This document shows positions 1 through 9,688 of a DNA stretch of 64,000 bases, one piece after another. The notes below the pieces were generated by a model. That model made no database searches, was not told the DNA's origin, and saw only the letters and a program-made list of their open reading frames with translations. The position numbers were made by a program, and so were the translations under genes. The DNA is taken from contig JASAOO010003542.1 in NCBI GenBank assembly GCA_030849075.1, positions 1 through 64,000 on the forward strand, read 5' to 3'. Origin of the DNA: Zelonia costaricensis. Taxonomy: Eukaryota; Euglenozoa; Kinetoplastea; Trypanosomatida; Trypanosomatidae. Each line of letters opens with the position of its first letter. The first letter of the stretch is position 1.

Positions 1-909
1 GCTGTTGTTGCTGGAGAGCGATGCACGCACGCACCGTCGCGGGTGCCGTGGTGGCAGCCCCAATATGAAGGCGAAGCAAGGACAACGACGTCCACGACAA
101 AACGCAAAGTGCCCACGGGCCGCGACGGGGCCGTTGTCCGTGCCGCGTGCGCGTCCCGAACGCCGGGGTGCGACTTGACCTGAATAAACGACAAGGTACA
201 CACACGCACACACGGTTGACAGGGTGCAACGCCTTGCGCGGCTGTGTATCGCGCAGGGCTGCGGTGCTGAAAAGCGGCTTGGAGTGTTTGTTTAAAGCTT
301 GGTTACGAGTGGGAGGGGGGAGAGGGGACGGATGGCAGGCGCAGTGCAAGAGTGGAGCTGGCGGGCTGCCGTGTGCAGGTACTCTGTGTGAGACGAGTGG
401 ACGAGCTCCGGCGTCGCGGCTCGGTCGAGTGTGCGCGGGAAACCAAGAAGAGGAGGAAAAGAGAAGCGGGAACGAGAGAGTGGCATTGGTGGCACTCCGC
501 TGGCATTGCGGGGAAGCTCTTTGCAGGCAGCTGACGGGCACTCCCCGGGGCGTGTCAGCCGCCGCACCACACCCACGACTGTGGAGAGCCGTGCTTGCAG
601 TTCCCCCCCCTCCCTCCTCCTCCTCTTCCCGGGGCCGCTCCCGGTGTGCCTCGGCGTCCACCACCTGCACGTCCGCTGCTCCCGTGCATGCGCGAGGAGA
701 CACCCAAGTCGTGTCGGAGACAGCGGGTGGTAGTCAGGTGCTCGTACTGTGGGCCGATGTCGGTTTGTGCGTTTGTGTGCCGAGCTGCAGAAAGCGGCTG
801 AGACCCGTGCGCGCAGCCGCACGCCCTTACGCACGCGCTGCACCACAGATGATAAACTGAGCGAAGAGAGATGCCTGTGAGTCGGAGCAGTCGATGGCGC
901 CTGCCCGCC
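1..909. other. Intergenic: 3' flank of PELO and leader region of the next gene
   Basis: No supportable gene. The open frames here are low-complexity and match no family I know. It should hold the 3' UTR/poly(A) site of Pelota and the trans-splice site of the next minus-strand gene, which begins left of the window. A C/T-rich block on the plus strand lies at about 600-645. Confidence 0.6.
419..466 (-). promoter_or_regulatory. Putative spliced-leader acceptor for the gene left of the window
   Basis: Positions 445-466 are 22 consecutive purines on the plus strand, that is an unbroken pyrimidine tract on the transcribed minus strand. The first AG downstream on the minus strand is at about 420. 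A pyrimidine tract followed by the first AG is the usual trypanosomatid trans-splicing signal. Inference from sequence only; no transcript data. Confidence 0.35.
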
Positions 910-2130
910 CTATACCGTCACACGCGTCGCGGCGTTCTCGCGAATGAAGTCCTCCACTTCCTTGGAGGCCAGGAACTCCGGCACCACCTCCATCTCGTCG
1001 ATCTCCGGGCAGCTGAAGAGCAGCACCGCGGCCACGCTGCCAAGCTGCTTCAGCTGCTCGCCCGTGACGTGGTTGCTGGAGAAGACGTTCACCGACGCCG
1101 ACCCGCTCTGCCGCACAAAGTTGACGAGCGAGAGGAAGAAGCGCCGCTCAGTGGGGTCCTCGGAGCGGAAGACGTCGTCGCTGATCATGAGCCCACCGAC
1201 CGCGCCGGCCAGCGCTGCGTAGTAGACGCACTGCGGCGTGTACGCGCAGCGGTCCGGGTCCTTGTTCATTGTGTCCTGGAACTTCTCCCACATACGGATG
1301 TCGTCAACGCACTTGGTGGACTGCATCCGCTGTGCTACGCCAGGGTCGCTCAGCGCCTCCTTGAGGCCGCTAATCGTCGTCGAGGTAACCTTGACGAGCA
1401 GGAACTTGGCAAGGTTGAGGTGCACCTCGCGCAGCGGCCCGTGATCAGCGCGCTGCGTCACCTCCTTGATGTACGTGTGGAACTCCTCGCGGACGTGGCC
1501 TGGGGAGCAGAGCAGGGCCAGCTTCGTCTTCTCAAAGTCCACGTGCGTGACGAGGGCGTCAAGGGTCTGCTTGAAGAAGCGCTCGATGCTCTTGTCGCGT
1601 GCCTTGCCGTCGCTCTTGTGCTTCTTCGAGATGGTCACCTCGATCTTGGCCTTGACATGCATGAAGGAGGAGGTCACCAGAATGACCTGCGCCTCACCGA
1701 AGTTCATCAGCACCGCCGCCGTGTCGGCCTTGCCCGACTCGTCGCACGCGTCCTTGAGGCGCTCATCGCAGAGAGAGTCCCACTCCCGCTTCGTAACAGT
1801 GACCTCCTGCGGTGGGTTGGCGTGGATGGTGAGGGTGTGGTGGGCGCCCATCTTGACGAAGTTGTTCTCCTTCTTGTTGACGCCCTGAATGCGCAGCTCG
1901 TCCGGCGTGAAGCTGATCTGCTTCACCTCGACCTCGAGCGTCAGCGTCTTCATCTCCGCTGCCAGCGTGCCCAGTGCGTTTTCGCGCGGCACCTTGCGTC
2001 GCGTCTTGGTCAGCACCGAGTCGCCGACGAGGATGAAGTTGTACAGATGCCACAAGTCCTCGGCGGTGCCGACAGAGACGCGCACCTCCATCGACCCATC
2101 CGGGTGCGCCGCCCGTCGTAAGAGACGCAT
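910..2130 (-). CDS. PELO: Pelota (Dom34), ribosome-rescue factor
   Basis: Pelota is an eRF1-like protein that acts with the GTPase Hbs1 in the cytosol to split ribosomes stalled on broken or structured mRNAs (no-go decay). The 406-residue product starts with the family-typical short basic N-terminus followed by a Sm-like beta domain containing EVRV and a segment resembling the 'DLWHLYNLI' block of the family. The middle and C-terminal eRF1-like domains follow, and there is no GGQ peptide-release motif, as expected for Pelota. Human Pelota is 385 aa. The open frame extends 13 codons further upstream (to 2169), but those codons are proline/cysteine-rich leader, so Met at 2130 was chosen. It is the last complete gene of the cluster in the window. 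Confidence 0.92.
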   Translation of the reverse strand: MRLLRRAAHPDGSMEVRVSVGTAEDLWHLYNFILVGDSVLTKTRRKVPRENALGTLAAEMKTLTLEVEVKQISFTPDELRIQGVNKKENNFVKMGAHHTLTIHANPPQEVTVTKREWDSLCDERLKDACDESGKADTAAVLMNFGEAQVILVTSSFMHVKAKIEVTISKKHKSDGKARDKSIERFFKQTLDALVTHVDFEKTKLALLCSPGHVREEFHTYIKEVTQRADHGPLREVHLNLAKFLLVKVTSTTISGLKEALSDPGVAQRMQSTKCVDDIRMWEKFQDTMNKDPDRCAYTPQCVYYAALAGAVGGLMISDDVFRSEDPTERRFFLSLVNFVRQSGSASVNVFSSNHVTGEQLKQLGSVAAVLLFSCPEIDEMEVVPEFLASKEVEDFIRENAATRVTV

Positions 2131-3176
2131 CTCGGCGCCACCGCACGTGCAGGGAGGAGGAGGGCTCAACTACGACAAGAGGTGGGTACAAGTGGGCACC
2201 GAGAAACCCACGAGAAAAGACGCAACAGCGCCGATTAGAAAACGGGGCGGGGGGAGGCGGGGCAACGGTGGGGCCGACTTCGCCTTTGTTTGTTTGTTCT
2301 TCTCCGCAGTTCTGTCACAGCGCCTCAACAGCGGAGCCGCACGTGCCTGCACCCGCCTCGATCGAGGAGGAGGGGAAAGAGGAATGGGGCGCACAAGGGT
2401 GAGTACGCTGCGGCGGTGCACGGCAGCACCGGTTTGCGTCTCAGGATTGGGGGGAGGGAAGGGGCAGGGAGCACCGACCCGGCGTTTCTTCGCCGTTCGT
2501 GAAGAGGAGAACGAAAAGGAGGAGGCCGGCCCATCAGAGTCCGTTGTGAGCCGTAAAGAGTGAAGGAGGGAGAGAGGGCGAGTCGAGGAGGAAGTCGAGG
2601 AGGCGGCAGATGGGGCAAAGGAGGTCTCGCGCATACGTGCAGCACCCGGTGGGCGATCGATGACTCGTTGCTGGGCAGTCCGTGTACTCGGCTCGTGCCG
2701 AAACGCGTGCCAATGCTCCCATTTGTTGCCACTTGTGCTCACCGGGAGCGCGTGCAAACACACACACGCACACAGCCAAGTTGCTCGTGCGCCCCGCTGT
2801 GTGCGGGGGGGGGGGGGGACCGGCTAGAGCAGCGATACACCCGCTCACTTCACACGTCTGTTGTCTTGTGTTCCCTTACCAGGGCACCACCGCAGCAACG
2901 CTCGGGGGGCCTTTCGCACACCGGGGCTGTGGTGCGCTGTTTACACGCCGGCGGTTTATTGCGCTGGACGACTGCGCCGCACTCCGTACCTCGTGGTAGA
3001 TGTGCGCGCAGCGTGCAGACGTTCATCATCAGCGAGCAGGGGAGTGTCAGAGAAAAGAAGGTGACACACCTTTGACGCACGGCGCTTGCGCCCGCGGCTG
3101 TCTTCCCGCTCTACAGCGCGTGGGGGAGGGGAGAAGGAAGAGGTGCTGGACGAGCTGACCTCGTCGTCGCCTGAGC
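2131..3176. other. Intergenic PELO-SIR2RP1
   Basis: No gene seen. It contains a 14-G run on the plus strand (2805-2818) and purine-rich stretches at about 2550-2600, which read as pyrimidine tracts on the minus strand and are candidate splice signals for PELO. Confidence 0.6.
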
Positions 3177-4364
3177 CTACGCTTCCGTGGTCTTCGCGGT
3201 GTCGCCGGTGGCATCAAAGGCGCGCATGCGCTCGGCCAGCGCGGCCGCCAGGCCGAGGTGCTCGGCGAGCTGCAGCACGTTCTCTTGGCAGTCGCCGCGG
3301 AAGAGCACGTCGCGGCAGACTTCGGGGTGGGCGTCGTAGTCGCCGTACTGCGCGTAGCCGTCGCTCGAGCTGGACGAGGACGTCGTGTCGGTGTCCGGCG
3401 ACGGCGGCGAGTCGGACACTTCAGCGTTGCCTCCCTCGCCGGTACCCAGTTGCGGGGGCGTAGAGTGCGCCGGTGGTGACGACGCGGCTCGCACCGACTT
3501 CTCCTCCTCTTCCTCCTCTTGCTCTCCTTCCTCCGCTGCGCCAGCATCTTCCGAGCCGCCCTCACTGTCCGCGTCGTGGACGTCGAAAAAGGGGTCGTCA
3601 GGGAAGCGGAAAAGAAAGCCGCCGACGCGCTCGCGGTTGATGACGACGCGGGGGGTCGACTTGGGCACAAAGCATGGCAGCGACGCAAAGGGGTGCACCT
3701 GCAGCGAGGTGCCCACGATGATCACAAGCTCCGCCACCGGCGCGTCGTGGTGCAGCGCGTCGAAGAACGCGTCAGGCAGGCTCTCGCCGAAGAAGACGAC
3801 ATCTGGCTTGACAATACCGCCGCACGCAGGGCAGTGCGAGACGACGCCGTTCATCGCCTCGATGCGGTTCTGCACGATGCTGAACGGCGCGCGGCAGTCG
3901 ATGCAGCCGGCGGAGGCGAAGGAGCCGTGCGCCTCGACAAGGAGCTGCGGCGACACGCCGGCCGCCCTCTCGAGCCCGTCGATGTTCTGCGTACAGCACC
4001 GAAGCAGGCGGCCATCGTCCTGCAGAAGTCGGATAAAGTGGTGCACCGGGGTGGGCCGGAAGTGCCCAGGCCACAGGTTCATCTCCTGCGCAATCGTGTA
4101 GAAGATCTGCGGCTCCTGGCGGAGGAGCGCCAGCGAGAAGGCATCGGTGGGGTCGTCCAGGTTGTACTTGCCGAGGTTGGCGTAGATGCCAGTGTCGGGG
4201 GAGCGGAAGTCGGGGATGCCGGCTGCGACACTCGCGCCGGCGCCGACGAGGACGAGGATGCGGCGCACATCCTTGGTCTTGATGTAGTGCGCCAGCCCCG
4301 CCAGAGTGGGCTCGCCCAGCACGTGCTCCGCCGGCGGCGCGGAGGGGCGTGGCGGGGAGGTCAT
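3177..4364 (-). CDS. SIR2RP1: SIR2-related protein 1, NAD+-dependent deacetylase
   Basis: Class I sirtuin that removes acyl groups from lysine with NAD+ as cosubstrate. The Leishmania orthologue is mainly cytosolic/cytoskeletal. In the 395-aa product the NAD-binding motif GAG-x-S...GIPDFR spans residues 41-54, TQNID is at 125-129, the catalytic His is 146 (EAHGS), and the structural zinc is held by Cys154/157 and Cys178/181. After the core (to about 255) comes a long acidic and serine-rich insert, with a run of Glu near 280, before a C-terminal helical segment. Met at 4364 was chosen because it precedes the conserved EHVLGEPTL block at the spacing usual for the family; an in-frame Met lies 10 codons upstream. 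All catalytic and zinc residues are present, so it should be active. Confidence 0.93.
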   Translation of the reverse strand: MTSPPRPSAPPAEHVLGEPTLAGLAHYIKTKDVRRILVLVGAGASVAAGIPDFRSPDTGIYANLGKYNLDDPTDAFSLALLRQEPQIFYTIAQEMNLWPGHFRPTPVHHFIRLLQDDGRLLRCCTQNIDGLERAAGVSPQLLVEAHGSFASAGCIDCRAPFSIVQNRIEAMNGVVSHCPACGGIVKPDVVFFGESLPDAFFDALHHDAPVAELVIIVGTSLQVHPFASLPCFVPKSTPRVVINRERVGGFLFRFPDDPFFDVHDADSEGGSEDAGAAEEGEQEEEEEEKSVRAASSPPAHSTPPQLGTGEGGNAEVSDSPPSPDTDTTSSSSSSDGYAQYGDYDAHPEVCRDVLFRGDCQENVLQLAEHLGLAAALAERMRAFDATGDTAKTTEA

Positions 4365-4994
4365 TAAGGAAGAGGAGGAGGGGGAGAAGGGCACTCGGAA
4401 GGAGGGGGAGGGAGTGGGATGCGGAAGCGCGCCGTGCCGTGTGGAGGGGACTCAGGGGAGAGGGGGAGGGGGGTCGCTGGCGTGCGTGCGGAACGGGCGA
4501 CTGTGTTGTCCGGGACGACGGACCGGCGAGGACCCTGTGGCGAGTATCGGAAGGAGGTGGCATCGAGGCAGGAAGAGGTGAGGCGGGACGTCATGGGTGA
4601 TGCAGCACGAGGTCGATGACTGGCACGCTCGGTGTTGTGACGACGGTGCGCATCGGCTGTGCCTCTGGTGCTTGGCATGAGAAGGGCAGCGGAACGCGAG
4701 CCTCTGTGCAGCTCGCTTGCCTCGTGTGGCAACGCGAGGCAGAGAGAGATGAGTGGGCCACATGAAGGGAAGACGAGTTGTTACGCCGGGGTGTTCTTCT
4801 CCGCCGTCTCCCTCATGCAGTCGCCACTGGCGCCAGCGCGCGTTTCGTGAAAAGGCAAGTTGAGCTGAGAGGCAACATTCATCACCGGGGGGTACGCGGC
4901 CAGCTGCAGCGAGGCAGAGGCGCGTGATGCGTGTGGCTGCCATCCTCAAGTGGCCTGCGAGGGCACCCTCTTGCTTCTGCTGCTCCATCGTGTC
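4365..4994. other. Intergenic SIR2RP1-LDAH
   Basis: No gene seen. Positions 4367-4420 are almost pure purine on the plus strand, so a long pyrimidine tract lies immediately upstream of the SIR2RP1 start on the transcript. Confidence 0.6.
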
Positions 4995-5939
4995 TTAGCA
5001 GTGCTTGAGCACGGCGTTGCGCGCGATCACCTCGCTGTAGCCGATGCACCACGCGTGCGGCACCCCCGCCTCCTCCTCCACCACGTACGCACCGAGGCGG
5101 GGGCACAGCCGCCGAATCTCCTCTGCGTACGCCAGCGGCGCCCAGCCGTCGTCCTTGACGTAGTAGAGCACGAGGCGCTCCTGCACGCGGCGGAGCAGGG
5201 TGGCGTCAGGCCGCAGCACCATGCGGAACTCCGTCATGGCCATGTACAGCGAGTTGGTGAGGCACCAGCGGTGGAAGTGGCGCGCGAGCGACTCCGTCAT
5301 GGCCAGCGGCAGCTTCGGCTCCGCCGCGGCGACGAGGCGGAGGCGCAGCTTGTACGGCAGCACCGCCACGAGAGCAGCCAAAAGGGCGGCGAGCCACTGC
5401 ACGACGGTCCACTGCAAGTACGAGAGGCGCTGGCCGTTGGGGGTGTCGCTGAAGTGGGAGAGGACGGGGCAGAGACCGAAACACTTCTTGATGACTGGGT
5501 AGCGGGCAACGAGGTGGAGGGCGACGTACGCGCCAATGCTGTGGCCGCCAACGAAGATGTTGCCGCCGTACTTGACGTCCGTGTTGCGGTTGACAAGGGT
5601 TGCGATGAAGCTGTCGGCCACGTCGATCTGGTCCGTCAGCGAAAAGACACGGCCGCCGTTGAGCTCCGTGAGGCTGTGGCCGGCGTACCCCATCACGAGC
5701 ACGTCCACCTTGTTTGCCTCCAGGCAGGCGCAGAACTCCTCATAGAACTGCACCAAGCCGGGGTTGCCGGCGAAGAAGATGAGGAGCTTGCGGTGCGGGC
5801 TGGGTGGGCGCCGGCCGTCGTTGGAGCTCTCGCCGTTGGTGAGGTACTGGAGGAGGTTGGAGGAGCTCTGCAGCACATCGACCACGGCACCGCCCGCAAC
5901 TGGCGCCCGCCAGGCGACAATGGTGTTGGGCGTGGGCAT
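4995..5939 (-). CDS. Lipid-droplet-associated-hydrolase-like serine hydrolase
   Basis: An alpha/beta-hydrolase of the LDAH (DUF2305) family; members sit on lipid droplets and are thought to act on esters, though the substrate is unsettled. Key features of the 314-aa product are the oxyanion-region GNPG at 58-61, the nucleophile elbow GHSIG at 132-136 (Ser134), an Asp pair at 263-264 (KDDGWAP) and a His at 295 (GVPHAW), giving a full Ser-Asp-His triad. A hydrophobic stretch at about 178-195 corresponds to the membrane-associating part of LDAH. Human LDAH is 325 aa. The open frame continues 158 codons upstream (to 6413) with low-complexity sequence, so Met at 5939, just before the conserved domain, is the preferred start. 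Confidence 0.85.
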   Translation of the reverse strand: MPTPNTIVAWRAPVAGGAVVDVLQSSSNLLQYLTNGESSNDGRRPPSPHRKLLIFFAGNPGLVQFYEEFCACLEANKVDVLVMGYAGHSLTELNGGRVFSLTDQIDVADSFIATLVNRNTDVKYGGNIFVGGHSIGAYVALHLVARYPVIKKCFGLCPVLSHFSDTPNGQRLSYLQWTVVQWLAALLAALVAVLPYKLRLRLVAAAEPKLPLAMTESLARHFHRWCLTNSLYMAMTEFRMVLRPDATLLRRVQERLVLYYVKDDGWAPLAYAEEIRRLCPRLGAYVVEEEAGVPHAWCIGYSEVIARNAVLKHC

Positions 5940-7105
5940 TCGTAGCGGGACCACACAACTGAGACGAAGCCCCGGGAGTCGAGCGACGCAGTTGGAGGGG
6001 ATGACTGGACGAAGCCACTGCAGCGCGCGCAGGGAGGGAGGGTGGACAGAGAAGGGGGCCGCCCGTCGTCGCCGCCGTGCGTACTGCGGCTGCGTTGGCC
6101 AGGGGCGGTCAAGGAACAACAACAAAGAGTGGGACGGACGCGCTGCACTGTCGCTGGGGAACCTCGGCCACGGGAAGAGTGAAGACGTGGACGACTCGTC
6201 CGTGTACGCGTCGAGGAGCGAGTGAGAGAGAGGGGGGAGCGAGGCGGAGGTGCGACGAGGCAACGCGCAGACGCGCAGCAATGGCGCTGTCTCACGGTCG
6301 GCGTCGCGCAGCAGCTCCGTGGCTATGAGGAGGGTGGTGGGTACTGCTTGCGTGATGGCAGCGTAGGTGCAACGGCGCAGGCGGGACAGAGCGCCCTGCA
6401 CGGTCTTCGCCACGTGACGTGAATCTTCCCAGACGCGCAGTGCTGTGCAGGAGCGCTATGAGCGGTGGCGTCTTCTCCACGCGTTTTGCTGCGCGGTGCA
6501 CGTCTCAGGCGAGTGGAGGCAGCGCCGGCCCACCGAGCCACGCGCGCTGCGTGAGGGGGAGGGAAGGGCAGCCGCCTGGGCGAGGCGACGAAGTGTGCTA
6601 ACGTGCAGAGGGTGTGGGGCGAGGGCGTGGTGGATGGCGGTGCGCAGCTCGGGCTTTGACTACGACAAGGATCGAAAGGATGAAGTGGCGGTGAGGCTTG
6701 AGGCGACACGGGGCGGGGGCGGGGGCGAGGAGTTGCACGTGTGCGACCGTGCATGCGAGAGAGAGAGAGAGCGCCATTCACGGACCAGCAGTAGACGGAA
6801 GGAGGAGGAGGAGGCGAGAGTACAGAGAAGAGATGTCTGGAACGGCTTCAGAAAAGAAGCCCACGATCGGCAGCGGCAACGCGGCACATCAGAGTGCCCG
6901 CTTTTCGCGAGCTATGCACCTCATGTGACAGGCCGGACATGAGAGCAGACGGCTGTAGGCATGTGGAGTTGTTCATTAGTGGCTGTCGTAGAAGAGCGTG
7001 CGCGTGGCGCTGCCGTCTCGAGCGTGAAGGAGCGCAGGACGTACGCCGCAAAGCGGCGCAGTGAGTTGGAACGCCCTCGCTGCAGTCTGCGCGGGTGTCC
7101 AGCCA
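5940..7105. other. Intergenic LDAH-hypothetical (358 aa)
   Basis: No gene seen in 1.17 kb. A short (GA)n run is at about 6757-6770 and a GGA-rich stretch at about 6797-6815; both are pyrimidine-rich on the minus strand. Confidence 0.55.
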
Positions 7106-8182
7106 CTACGGCGGCACCGGAGGCGGTGGTGTGTCACTCTCGAGACGCCTCAGCGCAGCGTGCTTCAGTGCCACAAGCTCGCCGTAGCTCAGCTGCGACA
7201 GCGGCCCTGTGCGAGTTGGGCCAGCAGAAGACTGTTCCGAGCGAGGCGCAGGCGACTGTGCCGAGTTGACCGATGCTGGCGGTTGCCACTGCACCGCGTG
7301 CAGCAGCGGGGCGTAGAGCTCGCGAAGGTACGCCTCCAGGGTGCACTCCTGCCAAACCCCATCGGGGTCGCGCACGACCAGCACGCTGCTCTGCGGGCTG
7401 GCAAAGCTGACCCACACGGGTTTGTCCACCAGGTAAAGGCCAGGAGCCGCGAGGCGAGTGACGCGCACCTGCGGGGGAAAGGCGCAGGCCTGCAGCAGCT
7501 CTGCAATGGCCACATCCTCTGCCCGCGCATCGGAGTGGGCGCCAGACAGTTCAACCGCTGCGTGAGGCGGCGTGCACAAAGCCGCGAACCGCTTCTGCAC
7601 CATCTTTAGCTCCGCGTACCCGCCAGCCACGGTACTCGACACCGACGGCGCCGCCGAGGTGCTGCGTGCGCTTGTGCCCTCGTGCAGCTGTGCGTGCTGC
7701 ACGCACAGCTGGTGCCACGCGAGGCTGGCGAGCAGCTGGGCATTGCGCAGTCGCAGTTGCGCACACGCCGCGCGCAACGCAGCCGACTCCTCGTGACGCG
7801 CCGTGGACTCATCAGGTGGGAAGTGAACTTCCGCGGCAGCCGTGTCGACGTTGGTGGTAGCAGTGCTGGTGGCGGCCACCCTTGGTGGTGCAAAGCCGAG
7901 GAGCCGCAGCGACGCGAGCTCCTCCGACGTGAAGGCGGGGCTGCCGCTCTCGGCGATGTCGGTGAACCGCTTGTGGAGCCGCACTGTCAGATCGTGGAGG
8001 CGCTCCATTTGCTCGGCGGCCCGCACCGCATCGGCGCTGACTCCCCCGTGCCCGAAAGAGGCTGACGTCGCCTGGGCGAGGCGGGCCCGCTGACGCTCCT
8101 GCGCGTACGCCTCCTCCAAGGCGCAGAAGGAGGCCTCCGTGAGGGACAGCGCACCGCGCGTCGCCACGGCGTCGCTGGCCAT
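7106..8182 (-). CDS. Conserved hypothetical protein with weak GAS2-like segment
   Basis: No family recognised with confidence. The 358-aa product starts with a charged helical segment (about 15-75, coiled-coil-like), an Ala/Thr-rich linker, and a second helical segment at about 128-165 rich in Leu, Arg and Gln. Residues 248-288 (reading YLVDKPVWVSF, then VLVVRDPDGVWQ, then TLEAYL) resemble the spacing of the GAS2/GAR microtubule-binding fold, where a strand pair is followed by VRvGGGW and xxLxxYL. The resemblance is by eye only, and the glycines of that motif are not kept. The C-terminus is proline-rich. Met at 8182 was preferred over the upstream Met at 8245 because the extra 21 residues look like leader. 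A cytoskeletal role would be a guess. Confidence 0.7.
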   Translation of the reverse strand: MASDAVATRGALSLTEASFCALEEAYAQERQRARLAQATSASFGHGGVSADAVRAAEQMERLHDLTVRLHKRFTDIAESGSPAFTSEELASLRLLGFAPPRVAATSTATTNVDTAAAEVHFPPDESTARHEESAALRAACAQLRLRNAQLLASLAWHQLCVQHAQLHEGTSARSTSAAPSVSSTVAGGYAELKMVQKRFAALCTPPHAAVELSGAHSDARAEDVAIAELLQACAFPPQVRVTRLAAPGLYLVDKPVWVSFASPQSSVLVVRDPDGVWQECTLEAYLRELYAPLLHAVQWQPPASVNSAQSPAPRSEQSSAGPTRTGPLSQLSYGELVALKHAALRRLESDTPPPPVPP

Positions 8183-9139
8183 CGATCGCACCGGGCGCAC
8201 CGTCCTGTGCAGTCGAGGGCTTCTGTGGAAACGCGAGTGGTGCAAGGGTGGGGGATACTGCAGCAGACCTTGGAGTTTGGCTTGTAAAAAGCTCTCTGTC
8301 TCCGTCTATGTCGGTGTTCACCTGCGTGCGAGTCTGTGCGTAAGTGTCTAGGTGGCGGGAGGAAAGGCATAGGGGAAGAGATGCAGGTGGTCGTGCTTCG
8401 ATGCAGATAGCCGCAGCCACGCACGTGAAGCCGTTCAACGTGGCCAGGAGGAAGCACCGGCACACGCACGCCATTGCAGCAAACAGGCCGGCAGAAGCAT
8501 CTCCGCAGTGCCTGGTAAGGCGGCGTCCCCGACTCCCGCCCGTGCGAGAACTCTCGGGACGAGCTGTGCGGTACCGCCGAAGCGTTGGAGAGGGGAGTCG
8601 CAGTGCCAGGTGCTTCACCGAGGAGGACGCTGGACTCTACCACAACGGCAGCACCTTCGTCGCGGAGTCCCTCCCCCCTCGCAGTGCCCGTCCGCATACC
8701 TTCAAGACACACCTCGCCATCTACACGGTTTCTGTGTGTGCGTGTGTGTGTGTGTGTTCTGACTTGCACGGTGCGACATGCAGACGGCTTACCGATCTCA
8801 CGGCGAGATCGAACAAAGTGAACGCCAATACCCCACACAACGCGCGGCACCCACTTCCCACCCACAACCACGCAAGCAAAGCACAACAATCACATACACA
8901 CATAGGAAGGGACGCACTGAGCAGCCCGACGGCGGGGGTGAATCTGAGGAACGGGGAGAGGGGCGGGCTGAGGGAAGGGATCACAGTGGAGGCGGGGGGG
9001 GGTGCGAGTACTGCGGACAGCGCCTCTCTATCCACAGCGCACCTTCCGCGGCGCAAAACGGCTTGCAGGCCACTCCCCCCCCCCCCCCAAATCCCCTCTC
9101 CCGGCAGGCCCCTATCAGACCACGCGTGCTCTTCTTCGT
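8183..9139. other. Intergenic 358-aa hypothetical-eIF4E
   Basis: No gene seen. It contains an interrupted (GT)n run at about 8734-8757 and 14 consecutive C at 9075-9088, close to the 3' end of the eIF4E-like gene. Confidence 0.6.
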
Positions 9140-9688
9140 CTACTTGAACGGGCGCGCGTTCACCGTGATGCCCGGAATGGTGGAGAGGGTGGAGACGAGG
9201 AACTTCTCCATGGCGGCGTTGTGCGCGCTGTGGTGCGCCCACACTTCAATCCGCACCGACTCCTTGTACATGGCGCTGCCCTTGTGGCCGATACGCACAA
9301 TGCCGCACGGGCAGTCCCCCTTGCACGCCTCCCGGCTAATCGCCTCTCCGAGCACGACGGCCAGCACGTAGGTTGTCGCCTCGCGGCACTGCGTCTTGGT
9401 CTTGCAGAAGATGGAGAACCGCATGCCGCCCGGGAAGCTCTCGAACTGCGGCTCAATCTTGTTGCGCGCAAACACGAGGTTGTCGTCGTTGGGCATCAGC
9501 GTGATCGGCGGCAGCGTGTTGATGGTGCTGTAGACCTCCTCGATCGTAGAGACGTAGCCCAGCTCCTTCGTCTCGTGCTCGTACTCGTCACCCTTCGACG
9601 CGGGGATGTAGAAGACGAACCACTTGTCCTTGAGCGGGTGCAGCGCCGCGGCGACCGAGCTGCCCTCGTTGGAGCTTGCGTCCGACAT
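9140..9688 (-). CDS. EIF4E6: Divergent eIF4E, EIF4E6-like cap-binding protein
   Basis: A member of the eIF4E mRNA cap-binding family. Trypanosomatids have six; this short one (182 aa) fits EIF4E6 by size and by synteny with SIR2RP1 (from memory). The aligned landmarks are KWFVFYI at 22-28, LMP at 64-66, KIEPQFE at 77-83 and RIEVW at 146-150. Relative to human eIF4E, Trp56 aligns with Tyr36, Trp73 (the eIF4G/4E-BP dorsal contact) with Tyr53, and Trp102 with Phe82, while Glu103 (Glu83) and Trp166 (Trp150) are kept. This suggests an altered cap pocket, perhaps suited to the heavily methylated cap-4. Met at 9688 was chosen; the open frame extends 14 codons upstream. EIF4E5 is the main alternative name. 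Confidence 0.82.
   Translation of the reverse strand: MSDASSNEGSSVAAALHPLKDKWFVFYIPASKGDEYEHETKELGYVSTIEEVYSTINTLPPITLMPNDDNLVFARNKIEPQFESFPGGMRFSIFCKTKTQCREATTYVLAVVLGEAISREACKGDCPCGIVRIGHKGSAMYKESVRIEVWAHHSAHNAAMEKFLVSTLSTIPGITVNARPFK

Noticed and set aside
147..860. 237-codon plus-strand frame and the overlapping minus-strand frame 292-846 near the left edge
   Set aside because: Low-complexity, no recognisable motif, and positioned where the flanks of two neighbouring transcripts should lie.
3018..3030. Minus-strand ATGATGA resembling a snoRNA C box
   Set aside because: No CTGA D box follows within about 120 bases in the right direction, and no terminal stem is visible.
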